From positions 8,224,001 to 8,288,000 of the forward strand of contig NZ_WOXS01000002.1 in assembly GCF_009852415.1 (NCBI RefSeq): DNA of 64,000 nucleotides, in the 5' to 3' direction. The stretch is from Streptomyces sp. Tu 3180. GTDB lineage: Bacteria > Actinomycetota > Actinomycetes > Streptomycetales > Streptomycetaceae. The notes beneath the pieces are model-generated. The model saw only the letters and a program-made list of their open reading frames with translations, was not told where the DNA came from and ran no database searches. Positions 44,804 through 53,189 of the stretch are shown one piece after another (position 1 is the first letter of the stretch; each line of letters starts with the position of its first letter). The position numbers were made by a program, and so were the translations under genes.

Positions 44804-45031
44804 TCAGCGGAGCAAATAGGGCATGTTGACCGTGACGGCTCCGGTGGGGCAGCGGGCCGCGCACGGACCGCAGTACCAGCATTCGTCGACGTGCATGTAC
44901 GCCTTGCCGCTGCCGGCGTCGATGGCGAGGGAGTCCAGCGGGCACATGTCCACGCAGAGCGTGCAGCCGTCGATGCACTTCGACTCGTCGATGGTCACGG
45001 GCACGTCGGCCCGCTGGGGCACCAAGGGCAT
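44804..45031 (-). CDS. Two-cluster [4Fe-4S] ferredoxin, AprB-like
   Basis: This 75-residue protein has two complete cluster motifs: C-x3-C-x2-C-x3-CP in 'CIDGCTLCVDMCP' and C-x2-C-x2-C-x3-CP in 'CWYCGPCAARCP'. The spacing and the short C-terminal tail 'AVTVNMPYLLR' resemble the beta subunit of adenylylsulfate reductase. It lies in the same operon as the AprA/FrdA-type flavoprotein and probably passes electrons to or from it. It is transcribed after the GntR gene and before the binding protein. Confidence 0.9.
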   Translation of the reverse strand: MPLVPQRADVPVTIDESKCIDGCTLCVDMCPLDSLAIDAGSGKAYMHVDECWYCGPCAARCPTGAVTVNMPYLLR

Positions 45032-45095
45032 GGCTGTCTCCAGGAATGTCGCGCTGCAGGTCTTGCTGCAGGTCTTGCCGTGGGAGAGGGCGGTG

Positions 45096-45884
45096 TCAGA
45101 GGGAGCGGTACAACAGGCCGCTCATCGTGATGCGGTCGCCGCGGAAGCGGATGAACTCCAGGTCCACGGGCCGCCCGTCGGCGAGGTGCGTGAGGCGTTC
45201 CAGCATCAGCACGGCCGCACGGCACGGTGCCTGAAGCACGGCGGCGGAATGGGCGTCCGCGTTGACCGCCTCCAGGGTGATGTCGGCGTGTCCCAGGCGC
45301 TGGCCGGTGAGGGACTCCAGGAGGCGGAAGACGTCGGTGTTCTCCAGGTCGCAGCCGAGCAGGGCCGCGCCGATGTCCAGGGGGATGTAGGTGAGGTCCA
45401 GGGACAGGGGGAGGCCGTTCAGGCGGCGCAGACGTTCGACGTAGAGGACGTCGGCGCCGGGCGGGACGCGCAGGCGCTCGGCGACCGGGGCGGGGGCCGG
45501 GACCGGGCCCATGGTGCGGACCTCGTTGGTGACGCGGCCGTGTTCGTGCAGGGTCTCCGCGAGGCCCATCAGCCGGTCGAGCCCGTGGGGGTACTTCTGG
45601 GCGACGACCACCGTGCCGACGCCGGGGAGGCGTTCCACGAGGCCCTCGGCGCGGAGGAGGTCGAGGGCCTGGCGGACCGTGTTGCGCGAGGCCCGGTACT
45701 CGGTGGCGAGGGTCGACTCGTGCGGCAGGGTACCGGCCGGGAAGCCCCCGGTGAGGAGCTGGTGGCGCAGCAGGTCGGCGAGCTGGCGTGCCTGGTCCGC
45801 GCGCAGCCGACGCCGCGTGCGCCGGGCGGCGACGGTGGGCGCGCCCTGGCCGGCGTGGTCTCGGATGCGGTCGGTGGGCGGCAT
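45096..45884 (-). CDS. GntR-family transcriptional regulator (HutC/UTRA type)
   Basis: This 262-residue regulator has an N-terminal winged helix ('LATEYRASRNTVRQALDLLR', 'EGLVERLPGVGTVV') and a C-terminal UTRA effector domain ('VLYVERLRRLNGLPLSLDLT', 'VDLEFIRFRGDRITM'). It is the first gene of the minus-strand operon with the ferredoxin, ABC importer and flavoprotein, and most likely controls it in response to the imported compound. The ATG at 45884 is followed in the promoter by a perfect inverted repeat that is a good candidate for its operator. Confidence 0.9.
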   Translation of the reverse strand: MPPTDRIRDHAGQGAPTVAARRTRRRLRADQARQLADLLRHQLLTGGFPAGTLPHESTLATEYRASRNTVRQALDLLRAEGLVERLPGVGTVVVAQKYPHGLDRLMGLAETLHEHGRVTNEVRTMGPVPAPAPVAERLRVPPGADVLYVERLRRLNGLPLSLDLTYIPLDIGAALLGCDLENTDVFRLLESLTGQRLGHADITLEAVNADAHSAAVLQAPCRAAVLMLERLTHLADGRPVDLEFIRFRGDRITMSGLLYRSL

Positions 45885-45892
45885 GTTCGGAA

Positions 45893-45911
45893 CCCTACCG
45901 ATCCGGTAGGG
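45893..45911. promoter_or_regulatory. Candidate GntR operator
   Basis: The perfect inverted repeat CCCTACCG-ATC-CGGTAGGG (8-bp arms, 3-base spacer) lies 9 bp upstream of the GntR start codon. This is the usual position for autoregulation, and symmetric sites of this size are typical for GntR dimers. Confidence 0.7.
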
Positions 45912-46019
45912 ATAGTGGTGTTGCCGAAGTGTTGCGCCACCTGACGCATCGCCGCATACGACGTTGACCTGGGTTTTTCGGCGGACAGGAGGGGAGATCT
46001 GCCAGGGGTCCGCCGGTAC

Positions 46020-46402
46020 CGCGCGGGAAGGGCCCACGCCCGTCCTGTCCGCCGAGCCGGCCGGGCGCGCAGCGGGCACAGGCGCTCGATCCCGGCGTCG
46101 ATGGCCGTCGGCCGGCGCTCGACCACGCCGGAGGCGGGGGACGTCGCGCCGGCGTTCGCGCAGCACCGCCCCGGATCCTCGACCAGGAGCTGGATGCGGT
46201 CGGCGATGCCGCGCAGGTCCTCGACGGTGAGGCCGAGGCCGGGCAGCCCACGGATGACACGGACCCGGGCGATCCCGTCGGGCCCGTACCGCCGTTGGCC
46301 GGTGGCCGTGCGCGGCGGCGGGGGCAGCAGGCCGCGCTCTTCGTGGAACCGCAGGGCCCGCGGGGTGGTTCCGGCTGCCGCCGCCGCGTCCGGGATCCGC
46401 AT
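46020..46402 (-). pseudogene. MerR-family regulator with frameshifted C-terminus
   Basis: From ATG 46402 the protein has the MerR helix-turn-helix and dimerisation start ('RIPDAAAAAGTTPRALRFHE', 'GQRRYGPDGIARVRVIRGL', 'LTVEDLRGIADRIQLLVED') and 'SGVVERRPTAIDAGIERL'. The frame then stays open far beyond the expected end, running into the GntR promoter, while the expected C-terminal residues ('GPFPRG') are in another frame. A frameshift near 46030 is likely. The DNA-binding part could still be made. It lies next to an oxidoreductase fragment that was perhaps its target. Confidence 0.6.
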
Positions 46403-46460
46403 GCCGACCCTCGCCTCGGTCCGTGTCGCGCGCCGGCCCGCGAGGCGCGGCGGCGATCCG

Positions 46461-46680
46461 TCACTGGTACGGCAGCTCCACGACGACGGTGCCGAAGCAC
46501 CGCCCCTCGAACAGTTCCTGCAACGCTCGAGGGGCGCGTCCGATGCCCGGGACCCGCACGTGCGGAAAGGAGATCTCACCGGAGCGAGGCCAGGAGCCGA
46601 ACCGGGTGACCCACTCTTCCGCCACCTCGGGGTGGTCCGTGCCGCTGTAGCCGCGCAGCGTGATCCTGTCCCGCTCGGAC
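46461..46680 (-). pseudogene. C-terminal fragment of an MDR-family NADP-dependent oxidoreductase
   Basis: The minus strand reads 'RITLRGYSGTDHPEVAEEW', 'GEISFPHVRVPGIGRAPRAL' and 'LFEGRCFGTVVVELPYQ' before a stop at 46461. This is the typical end of the zinc-independent medium-chain reductases (prostaglandin-reductase/curA-like). The nucleotide-binding domain is missing; sequence from an IS element begins at about 46685. Confidence 0.75.
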
Positions 46681-46689
46681 CTACGGTTC

Positions 46690-46939
46690 TGGGCTTGGCC
46701 TGCGGCTTCTCCGTGTGAGGCACCGGATCCTGATCCACAGCGAGGCCCATGTCCAGGCGGTCCTGGCCGAGTACATCCGGCACTCCAACCAGCACCGCCC
46801 CCACCAGTCCCGGCGCCAACTGCCCCCGGACGGCACCAAACCGCCCGCTCCAGCCAACGTCACCGGCCTCCAGGTCCAGCGAATCCGGCGACAGCCCCTC
46901 CTCGGCGGCCTGATCGACCAGTACCGGAGAACCGCCTGA
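46690..46939 (+). mobile_element. C-terminal remnant of an integrase-core (IS3/IS481-like) transposase
   Basis: The plus strand reads 'RHRILIHSEAHVQAVLAEYI', 'NQHRPHQSRRQLPPDG' and 'LLGGLIDQYRRTA' to a stop. This is the familiar end of retroviral-integrase-type transposases. The catalytic DDE residues lie in the missing upstream part. It truncates the oxidoreductase gene to its left. Confidence 0.75.
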
Positions 46940-47045
46940 CCGAACGGCCTCGCCGCAGCTCACAGCACCGAATCGGTGCGCACCTCACGGCACCGGACCA
47001 CCGGTCCCGGGCGGGCCTGTGTCCGGGGAACCGTCCCGACGCCAC

Positions 47046-47327
47046 TCAACCACGTTCAGTGGTTCGCTCGGCGTATGCGAGGAGGGGCCCGGCCGCCTTG
47101 CTCCACTGCTCGTTGCGCGCCAGGGCGGGGGCCGCTTCGCTGCGGAGGGCCTCCACCACGGGGCCGAGGAAGTCCTCCCGGAAGTGCCGTATCGCTGCCG
47201 GTGTCATGCCGCTCGCCTCGATCACGGCAGCCACCTCGGATTCGAGGACGGCCGCACCCCGCGTGATGTCTTCCCCGGTCCACTCGTCCACGTGCTCGGC
47301 CACCAGCGCCCACGTCACCTTGATCAT
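47046..47327 (-). CDS. Small hypothetical protein
   Basis: This 93-residue, largely helical protein starts 'MIKVTWALVAEHVDEWTGED' and contains 'VIEASGMTPAAIRHFREDFL'. It has no membrane segment or signal peptide. The ATG at 47327 is followed by clear GC-rich third positions throughout. No family with known function is recognised, and no neighbour gives context: IS remnants lie on both sides. Confidence 0.7.
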   Translation of the reverse strand: MIKVTWALVAEHVDEWTGEDITRGAAVLESEVAAVIEASGMTPAAIRHFREDFLGPVVEALRSEAAPALARNEQWSKAAGPLLAYAERTTERG

Positions 47328-47585
47328 GATTCGGATCGTAGGGGGCCCGGCTGGCGATCGGGAGGGGCGGAGGCGGCAAAGGAGGGGTACGGCCTCCGGA
47401 GACGGGGAGGGGGCCGCCACGTCTTGGCAGCTCGGATTCCGCCACGGTTACAAGGCCGGCGGGCCCCCGCCCCGCATCCTCCGGCGGCAAGGGGAGCCGT
47501 AGGTCAGCGGCGGCGGAGACGCTCTGCAGCGGCTCCGTCGGCACTGCACAGGAATGACAGGCCGCGGTGTCCTTCACCCAGGCGC

Positions 47586-47990
47586 TCAGGCTGCGGCTTC
47601 GCCGGGGTCCTCGTCCTCCGGGGGGTTGACGTAAGTGGTGCCGGGAGCGAGGTCGTCCCCTGTCTCCTCCTTGTACCGCGCCTTCTTCTGCTCGCTGGCG
47701 TTCCAGCCCTCGGGGAGCTTCCGCACGTGAGGGCTGGCGGGCCGTCGGCCCTCGCCCGTGGCTTCGGGGGCGGAGGCCGGCCCGGCGTCCTCGGTGACCT
47801 CGGCGGCATCGGTGACGTTCTGCTCCGTGGCCCGCCTGACGGCCACGACCGCGACGGCCGCGGCCACGCTGCCGACTGCGCCACCCACGGCGCGGATCGT
47901 CGTCCTGTGCTTCCCGTACCAGTTCCTCGTCTTCTCGACGAAGGAGGTGGGCTCGCCGTCCTCGGGGGACGTGGAGTCATTCACGCGCAC
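47586..47990 (-). CDS. Small membrane-anchored protein
   Basis: This 134-residue protein has one hydrophobic segment near residues 35-52 ('AVGGAVGSVAAAVAVVAV'), preceded by a short charged N-terminus and followed by an acidic, disordered-looking tail ('PPEDEDPGEAAA' at the end). The tail includes 'LPEGWNASEQKKARYKEETG'. It may be a small membrane protein of unknown role. No operon partner is present. Confidence 0.65.
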   Translation of the reverse strand: MRVNDSTSPEDGEPTSFVEKTRNWYGKHRTTIRAVGGAVGSVAAAVAVVAVRRATEQNVTDAAEVTEDAGPASAPEATGEGRRPASPHVRKLPEGWNASEQKKARYKEETGDDLAPGTTYVNPPEDEDPGEAAA

Positions 47991-48144
47991 ACATCTACCG
48001 GACGCACCCCTCGCCCGTCAGGCAATCACCCGGCATCGCCCGATCGAGTTCGGTAGCGGGCCATCGGGACGCACCGGGCGCACGGGAGCCCTGCTCGCCG
48101 GGCCGGTCTCGAGCCCCGGCGGGCAAGCGCGGCCAATGCACACG

Positions 48145-48918
48145 CGAGCACCGCTCGGAACGTCTTGGCGGTCCCAACAAAGGCGTTGGACGTGTCGGTG
48201 GGTGATGAGGCAGGTGGCGAGGCCGAGGAGGGCTTCGTGGATGTCGTCGCGTCGTTCCCAGCGGCTGCGCGGGCGGCGGAAGCCGTGCAGCCAGGAGACG
48301 GTGCGTTCGACGGCCCAGCGGAAGGTGCCCAGGCCGGAGCCGTGGGGCCGGCCTGGTCCGGCGATGACCGGGCGGATGTCCCGGGCCCACAGCGGGCACC
48401 GGTACTTGTCGTGGCCGTAGCCGCGGTCCGCGAAGAGCATGTCCGGCCGTCGCCGTGGCCTGCCGACGACGCCGGCGACGGGCGGGACCTTGTCGAGCGG
48501 GGGCGGGAGCCGGGGGCATCGTTGTGATCACTGCCGGTCAGCGACACCGCGAGCGGGATGCCCCGGCCGCCGACAAGGACGCGGTGCTTGCTGCCCGGCC
48601 GTGCGCGGTCGACCGGGCCGGGACCGCTTCCGGGCCCCGCCGGCCGCCCGCGCACGGGAAGAGTCGATCACCGCCCGGGACCGGTCCGACTGCTTGGCCG
48701 ACCGCAGCTTCTTCGACAGCAGCACGTGCAGCCGGTCCCCGCACTCCGGCCTCGTTCCACGCGGCCAGGCGTCGCCGGCAGGTCATGCCCGAGCCGAAGC
48801 CCAGCTCCTGGGGCAGGTACTTTCACCGGATGCCGGTGTGCAGCACGAACCGGATCCCGCACCGGGCCTTCCGGTCCGGTGCCCGCGGCCGGCCCTCCAC
48901 CGGCTTCGGCGCCTGACG
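48145..48918 (-). mobile_element. Decayed IS5-family transposase
   Basis: Pieces of one transposase appear in order on the minus strand but in different frames: 'FVLHTGIRWKYLPQELGFGS', 'MTCRRRLAAWNEAGV', then 'RSRAVIDSS', then 'SKHRVLVGGRGIPLAVSLTG', then 'MLFADRGYGHDKYRCPLWAR' and 'TFRWAVERTVSWLHGFRR'. At least three frameshifts separate them. All DDE regions are represented, so this was a full IS5-type element that decayed in place. Confidence 0.8.
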
Positions 48919-48954
48919 GGCGAAAGCCCGGCTCAGGCGCCTTCCCTCCTGCGC

Positions 48955-50478
48955 CTAGAAGAAGCCGAGCTTCTTCGGCGAGTACGACACCAGCAGGTTC
49001 TTCGTCTGCTGGTAGTGGTCCAGCATCATCTTGTGCGTCTCCCGGCCGATCCCGGACTGCTTGTAGCCGCCGAACGCCGCGTGCGCGGGATAGGCGTGGT
49101 AGCAGTTCGTCCAGACGCGGCCCGCCTGGATGGCGCGCCCGGCGCGGTAGGCCGTGTTGATGTCGCGGGTCCACACACCCGCGCCGAGGCCGTACGACGT
49201 GTCGTTGGCGATCTCGATCGCGTCGTCGAAGTCGTCGAACGAGGCCACCGAGACGACAGGGCCGAAGATCTCCTCCTGGAAGACGCGCATCCGGTTGTCC
49301 CCCTCGAAGATGGTCGGCTGCACGTAGTAACCGCCCTTCAAGTCGCCGTCGTACTCCGCGCGTTCGCCGCCCGTCAGAACCTTTGCGCCCTCCTGCCGGC
49401 CGATGTCGATGTAGGACAGGATCTTGGCCAGCTGCTCGCCGGAGGCCTGCGCGCCGATCATCGTGTCGGTGTCGAGCGGGTGCCCGGGCCTGATCAGCTC
49501 GGTGCGGGCGACGGCCGCGGCCAGGAAATCGGGGTAGTTGCCGCGCTGGATCAGCCCCCGGGAGGGGCACGTGCACACCTCGCCCTGGTTCAGCGCGAAC
49601 ATCGTGAACCCTTCGAGGGCCTTGTCGCGCAGCTCGTCGTCCTTCTCCCACACGTCGTCGAAGAAGATGTTCGGCGACTTGCCGCCCAGCTCCAGCGTGA
49701 CCGGCTTCAGGTTCTCGGCCGCGTACTGCATGATCAGCCGCCCCGTGGACGTCTCGCCGGTGAAGGCGACCTTCGCCACCCGCGGACTGGAGGCGAGCGG
49801 CTTCCCGGCCTCCGGGCCGAACCCGTTGACGATGTTCAGCACGCCCGGCGGCAGCAGGTCGGAGACGAGGCTCAGCCAGTAGTGGACGGAGACCGGCGTC
49901 TGCTCGGCGGGCTTGAGGACGACCGCGTTGCCCGCGGCGAGGGCGGGCGCGAGCTTCCACGTCGCCATCAGGATGGGGAAGTTCCACGGGATGATCTGGG
50001 CGACGACGCCCAGCGGCTCGTGGAAGTGGTAGGCGACCGTGTCGTCGTCGACCTCGCTGAGCGAGCCCTCCTGTGCGCGCACGGCACCGGCGAAGTAGCG
50101 GAAGTGGTCGATGGCCAGCGGGATGTCGGCCGCCAGGGTCTCCCGCACGGGCTTGCCGTTCTCCCAGCTCTCCGCCACCGCGAGTGATTCCAGGTTGGCC
50201 TCCATGCGGTCGGCGATCTTCAGCAGGATGTCGGACCGCTCGGTCGCCGACCTGCGCCCCCAGCCGGGCGCGGCCGCGTGCGCCGCGTCGAGTGCCGCCT
50301 CGACGTCCTCCGCCGTGCCACGCGCCACCTCGGTGAACGGCTGCCCGTTCACCGGGCTCGGGTTCTCGAAGTACTGCCCCTTGACCGGAGGCACGTACTC
50401 CCCGCCGATGAAGTGGTCGTAGCGGGACTGGTAGGAGACGATCGCGCCCTCGCTCCCGGGCGCCGCGTAACGGGTCAT
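48955..50478 (-). CDS. Aldehyde dehydrogenase (NAD-dependent, acetaldehyde/chloroacetaldehyde type)
   Basis: This 507-residue ALDH-superfamily enzyme has the catalytic Cys in 'NQGEVCTCPSR', the general-base Glu in 'VTLELGGKSPN', and NAD-binding segments 'IIPWNFPILMATWKLAPALA' and 'FTGETSTGR'. Its length and the 'EVCTCPSR' motif match the ExaC/AldB group that oxidises short aldehydes, often induced by alcohols. The ATG at 50478 is used. The regulator encoded just upstream on the same strand resembles activators commonly found beside this enzyme. Confidence 0.92.
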   Translation of the reverse strand: MTRYAAPGSEGAIVSYQSRYDHFIGGEYVPPVKGQYFENPSPVNGQPFTEVARGTAEDVEAALDAAHAAAPGWGRRSATERSDILLKIADRMEANLESLAVAESWENGKPVRETLAADIPLAIDHFRYFAGAVRAQEGSLSEVDDDTVAYHFHEPLGVVAQIIPWNFPILMATWKLAPALAAGNAVVLKPAEQTPVSVHYWLSLVSDLLPPGVLNIVNGFGPEAGKPLASSPRVAKVAFTGETSTGRLIMQYAAENLKPVTLELGGKSPNIFFDDVWEKDDELRDKALEGFTMFALNQGEVCTCPSRGLIQRGNYPDFLAAAVARTELIRPGHPLDTDTMIGAQASGEQLAKILSYIDIGRQEGAKVLTGGERAEYDGDLKGGYYVQPTIFEGDNRMRVFQEEIFGPVVSVASFDDFDDAIEIANDTSYGLGAGVWTRDINTAYRAGRAIQAGRVWTNCYHAYPAHAAFGGYKQSGIGRETHKMMLDHYQQTKNLLVSYSPKKLGFF

Positions 50479-50580
50479 GCGGAACTGGCCTCCTTCAGCA
50501 GCGCTGCCCGCCGTTGGGCAACTCTGCGCCGGAGCGTAAGGAGGCGGACGTTGCAACCACGTTGCGGGGGAGCGGCGGCG

Positions 50581-51846
50581 CTACCGGGCCCAGCCGTCCG
50601 GGGCCCCCAGCTCCGATTCGAGCGCGGCCAGACGGGCCCGGTTCACGGCCGTCGGCTGGGCCGTGACCAGCGCCCGCCACACGTCCACGTCCTCCTCGCC
50701 CCACGGCGCGTGGGCCCAGTCGGCCAGCAGGTCGGGGTCCGACCGGGCGATCAGCGCGGCGCGCAGGCCGTCGGCGAGGCGGCGCCTGAGCCGTACGACC
50801 GCCGGGGCCCGGGAGGCGGGCAGCAGCGGGCCCGGGTAGGCGGCCAGGGCCGCGGTGACCGCGCCGGCCGCCATCCGGCGCTCGACGACCGCGACGTCCG
50901 ACTCCGGGGACACCGTGAGCCGGTAGGGCCGCGACGCGAGCAGCCCGGGCCCGAGCACCTGGCGCAGCCGGGCGAGCTCCGCGCGCAGCGTCACCGGTGT
51001 CACCGACTCGTCCTCGTAGAGGGCGCACAGCAGTTCGTCACCGGTCAGACCGTCGGGATACCCGGCCAGAAGGACGAGGATCTCGCTGTGCCGGCGGCTG
51101 AGCCGGATCCTGCGGCCCTCCGTCGTCAGCACCGCCTGGTCGCGGCCCAGTGCCGTCAGCTCGAGCCCGCCGGCGGCCCGGCCGCCGGGGGCGAGCAGCG
51201 CCAGCTGGGACTCCGCCGCGCGTGCCACGGCCTGCACGAACCCCAGGCTGTGCGGATGCGCGAGGCCGTCCCCGCCGGTGATGTCCACGGCACCGAGCAG
51301 CCGCCCCGTGCGGGGGTCGTGGACCGGGGCGGCGGCGCACGTCCACGGCTGCACGCGCCGCACGAAGTGCTCGGCCGCGAACACCTGGACCGGACGGCCC
51401 ACGGCGACCGCCGTACCCGGCGCGTTCGTCCCCACCGCGTTCTCCGACCACCGCGCGCCGGGCACGAAGTTCATCCGCCGCGCCTGCCGCAGCGTCGACG
51501 CGTGCCCCTCGACCCACAGCAGCCTGCCGCGCGCGTCGCACACCGCCAGCAGGTGCCGGCCGTCGGAGGCGAACGTTCCGAGCAACTCCCGGAACAGCGG
51601 CATCACATGCGCCAACGGGTGCTCGGCCCGGCAGGCCTTCAGGTCACTGTCCGTCAGTTCGATGTCGGCGGTGCCGTCCGGGTGCACCCCGGCGCGCGCC
51701 GAGCGCCGCCACGACTCGGCGACCACGCCGCGCACCGGGCGCGGCACCGTACCGGCCTCGGCGAAGGTCTCGTGCGCCCGGTGCAGCACGCGGACGTGCT
51801 CGGCAGGGTCGGCTCCTGGCTCCAGGGCCACCCAGGGATCGGTCAC
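50581..51846 (-). CDS. GAF-domain transcriptional regulator with C-terminal winged helix
   Basis: This 421-residue protein begins with a sensor region of the AcoR/GAF type ('VVAESWRRSARAGVHPDG', 'LWVEGHASTLRQARRMNFV', 'GARWSENAVGTNAPGTAVAV'). It ends with a winged-helix/bacterial-activator-like segment ('LTGDELLCALYEDESVTPVT', 'LRAELARLRQVLGP'). The sigma-54 AAA+ domain of true AcoR is absent. The GTG at 51846 has GGGAGG five bases upstream; the ATG one codon earlier is too close. It lies 100 bp upstream of the aldehyde dehydrogenase gene and likely activates it. Confidence 0.82.
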   Translation of the reverse strand: MTDPWVALEPGADPAEHVRVLHRAHETFAEAGTVPRPVRGVVAESWRRSARAGVHPDGTADIELTDSDLKACRAEHPLAHVMPLFRELLGTFASDGRHLLAVCDARGRLLWVEGHASTLRQARRMNFVPGARWSENAVGTNAPGTAVAVGRPVQVFAAEHFVRRVQPWTCAAAPVHDPRTGRLLGAVDITGGDGLAHPHSLGFVQAVARAAESQLALLAPGGRAAGGLELTALGRDQAVLTTEGRRIRLSRRHSEILVLLAGYPDGLTGDELLCALYEDESVTPVTLRAELARLRQVLGPGLLASRPYRLTVSPESDVAVVERRMAAGAVTAALAAYPGPLLPASRAPAVVRLRRRLADGLRAALIARSDPDLLADWAHAPWGEEDVDVWRALVTAQPTAVNRARLAALESELGAPDGWAR

Positions 51847-52084
51847 CATGGCCTCCCGCAGGGCGATGCGCTGGGGGACATCGTCGCTCGGGGTGCGCGC
51901 GGCGACAACCGTCTCGACGAGCGCGGCTCCCGCGGGCCGCGGACCGGTACTTTCCACGCGGTGCGGACCGGACCGGGTCGGCGAGCAACTCCAGGACCGG
52001 GCCGCGGGCGGTGGGGCGGCCACCGAGAAGGGCGCCCTCACTTCTTGGGTAGACTGACCTACCTAACAAGGGGGATGGGCCGCG

Positions 52085-52390
52085 GTGAGCGAGACCGGCG
52101 CCGCGGCTTCGAGGCCCGGCACGCGGCGGGGAGCCGCGCGGGAGAGGCCGCTCGCCGCCGCCGCGCGGCGCTTCCCCGCGGACGGGGTGGCGGCCACGGG
52201 CACCGACACGATCACCGCCGAGGCGGGCGCGGCGGAGATGAGCCTGTACAACGACTTCTCCTCCGAGGCCGACAGGGCCGACCTGGTGCGGGCCCGCCTC
52301 GACGCGCGGCACGAGGAGTGGCCGGGCCTGTACCGGCGCCGCCCGGAAGAGGCCCGGACCATGGCGGCCGACCTGCCGGACCGGCTGTGA
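52085..52390 (+). pseudogene. Decayed TetR-type regulator fragment
   Basis: A GTG at 52085 opens a 101-codon frame whose middle resembles the TetR N-terminal DNA-binding domain ('LAAAARRFPADGVAATGTD', 'AEAGAAEMSLYNDFSSEAD'), then 'RARLDARHEEWPGLYRRR'. Several expected residues of the helix-turn-helix are changed, and the ligand domain is cut off at about 100 residues by a stop. It is most likely a dead remnant. Confidence 0.6.
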
Positions 52391-53189
52391 CGCGGCCCGC
52401 CGGACGCGCGACGGCACGGCGGGCGCGGGGGCGGTGTGTGCTGGTGGCATCGGTGCCGTGGGGTACCACGGGCAGCGCCGCGGCCCCCGCCCCCGGTGGG
52501 ACCGCTCGTGATCGGGGCCGTCGCCGTGGCACTGGGCGGACTGCTGCTGATGCCGGTGCTGCCGGCCACCGGGGCCCGCTCCTCGCCTCCTGGTCCAACG
52601 CGGCCGTCGGCGTCTGCACGGCTCTGGCCGGCGGCCGCCTCGCCGTGCTCACCGTGCCGATCCGCACCACGACGGGTCCCCGGGCAAGCACACGGGGGCG
52701 GACGGCACCGCCCGGACAGACACCGCCGCACTGGCAGGACATGCCGAAACCCTTTGAACCCCAGGTACCCGGGTGCGTCCAGGGGGACCTGGAGAGACGC
52801 CCTCGGCGCCGGGCCGCTGCTCGTCCCGCGAGGTGTGGACCAGTGCCCTGCCCGAGGCCGGGAGCGCGGCGACCGGTGTCCGGGCTGCGCCGGTGCGGTC
52901 GCTGTCGGCTGCGTCGACGACCGCGTCCGCGCCGTGCGCCCGGGCAGAACGGGCTCGGTGAAGCAGCCGCTGACGGGACAGCGTCAGCCGCGGGTTCTCT
53001 TCGGCCGAAGTCGGCCTCACACGCCCGCCGTTGACGGGGGCAGTGCCGGTGCGGCCGCGGCTGCGGATCTCCGTCTCGCCGTATCCGCCCCGCGATCCCG
53101 GTCCACCGCCGGGCGATGCTGACCGCGCGTTGATCCTCGTGCCGCAGCAAGATGGAACGAGAGGGCCGGCGAACCGGGGAGGCGCGGTG
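52391..53189. other. Region of gene fragments without an intact gene
   Basis: Two fragments can be seen. At about 52500-52680 the plus strand has membrane-protein-like stretches ('AVAVALGGLLLMPVLP') in shifting frames. At about 52785-52955 the minus strand reads 'ARSARAHGADAVVDAADSD' and 'LPASGRALVHTSRDE', resembling an NAD-dependent epimerase fragment. Neither has a start or end. Nothing else is supported. Confidence 0.4.

Noticed and set aside
43391..45130. A 579-codon plus-strand frame opposite the binding protein and ferredoxin genes
   Set aside because: Shadow frame of the lipoprotein and ferredoxin genes, which have a lipobox and cluster motifs.
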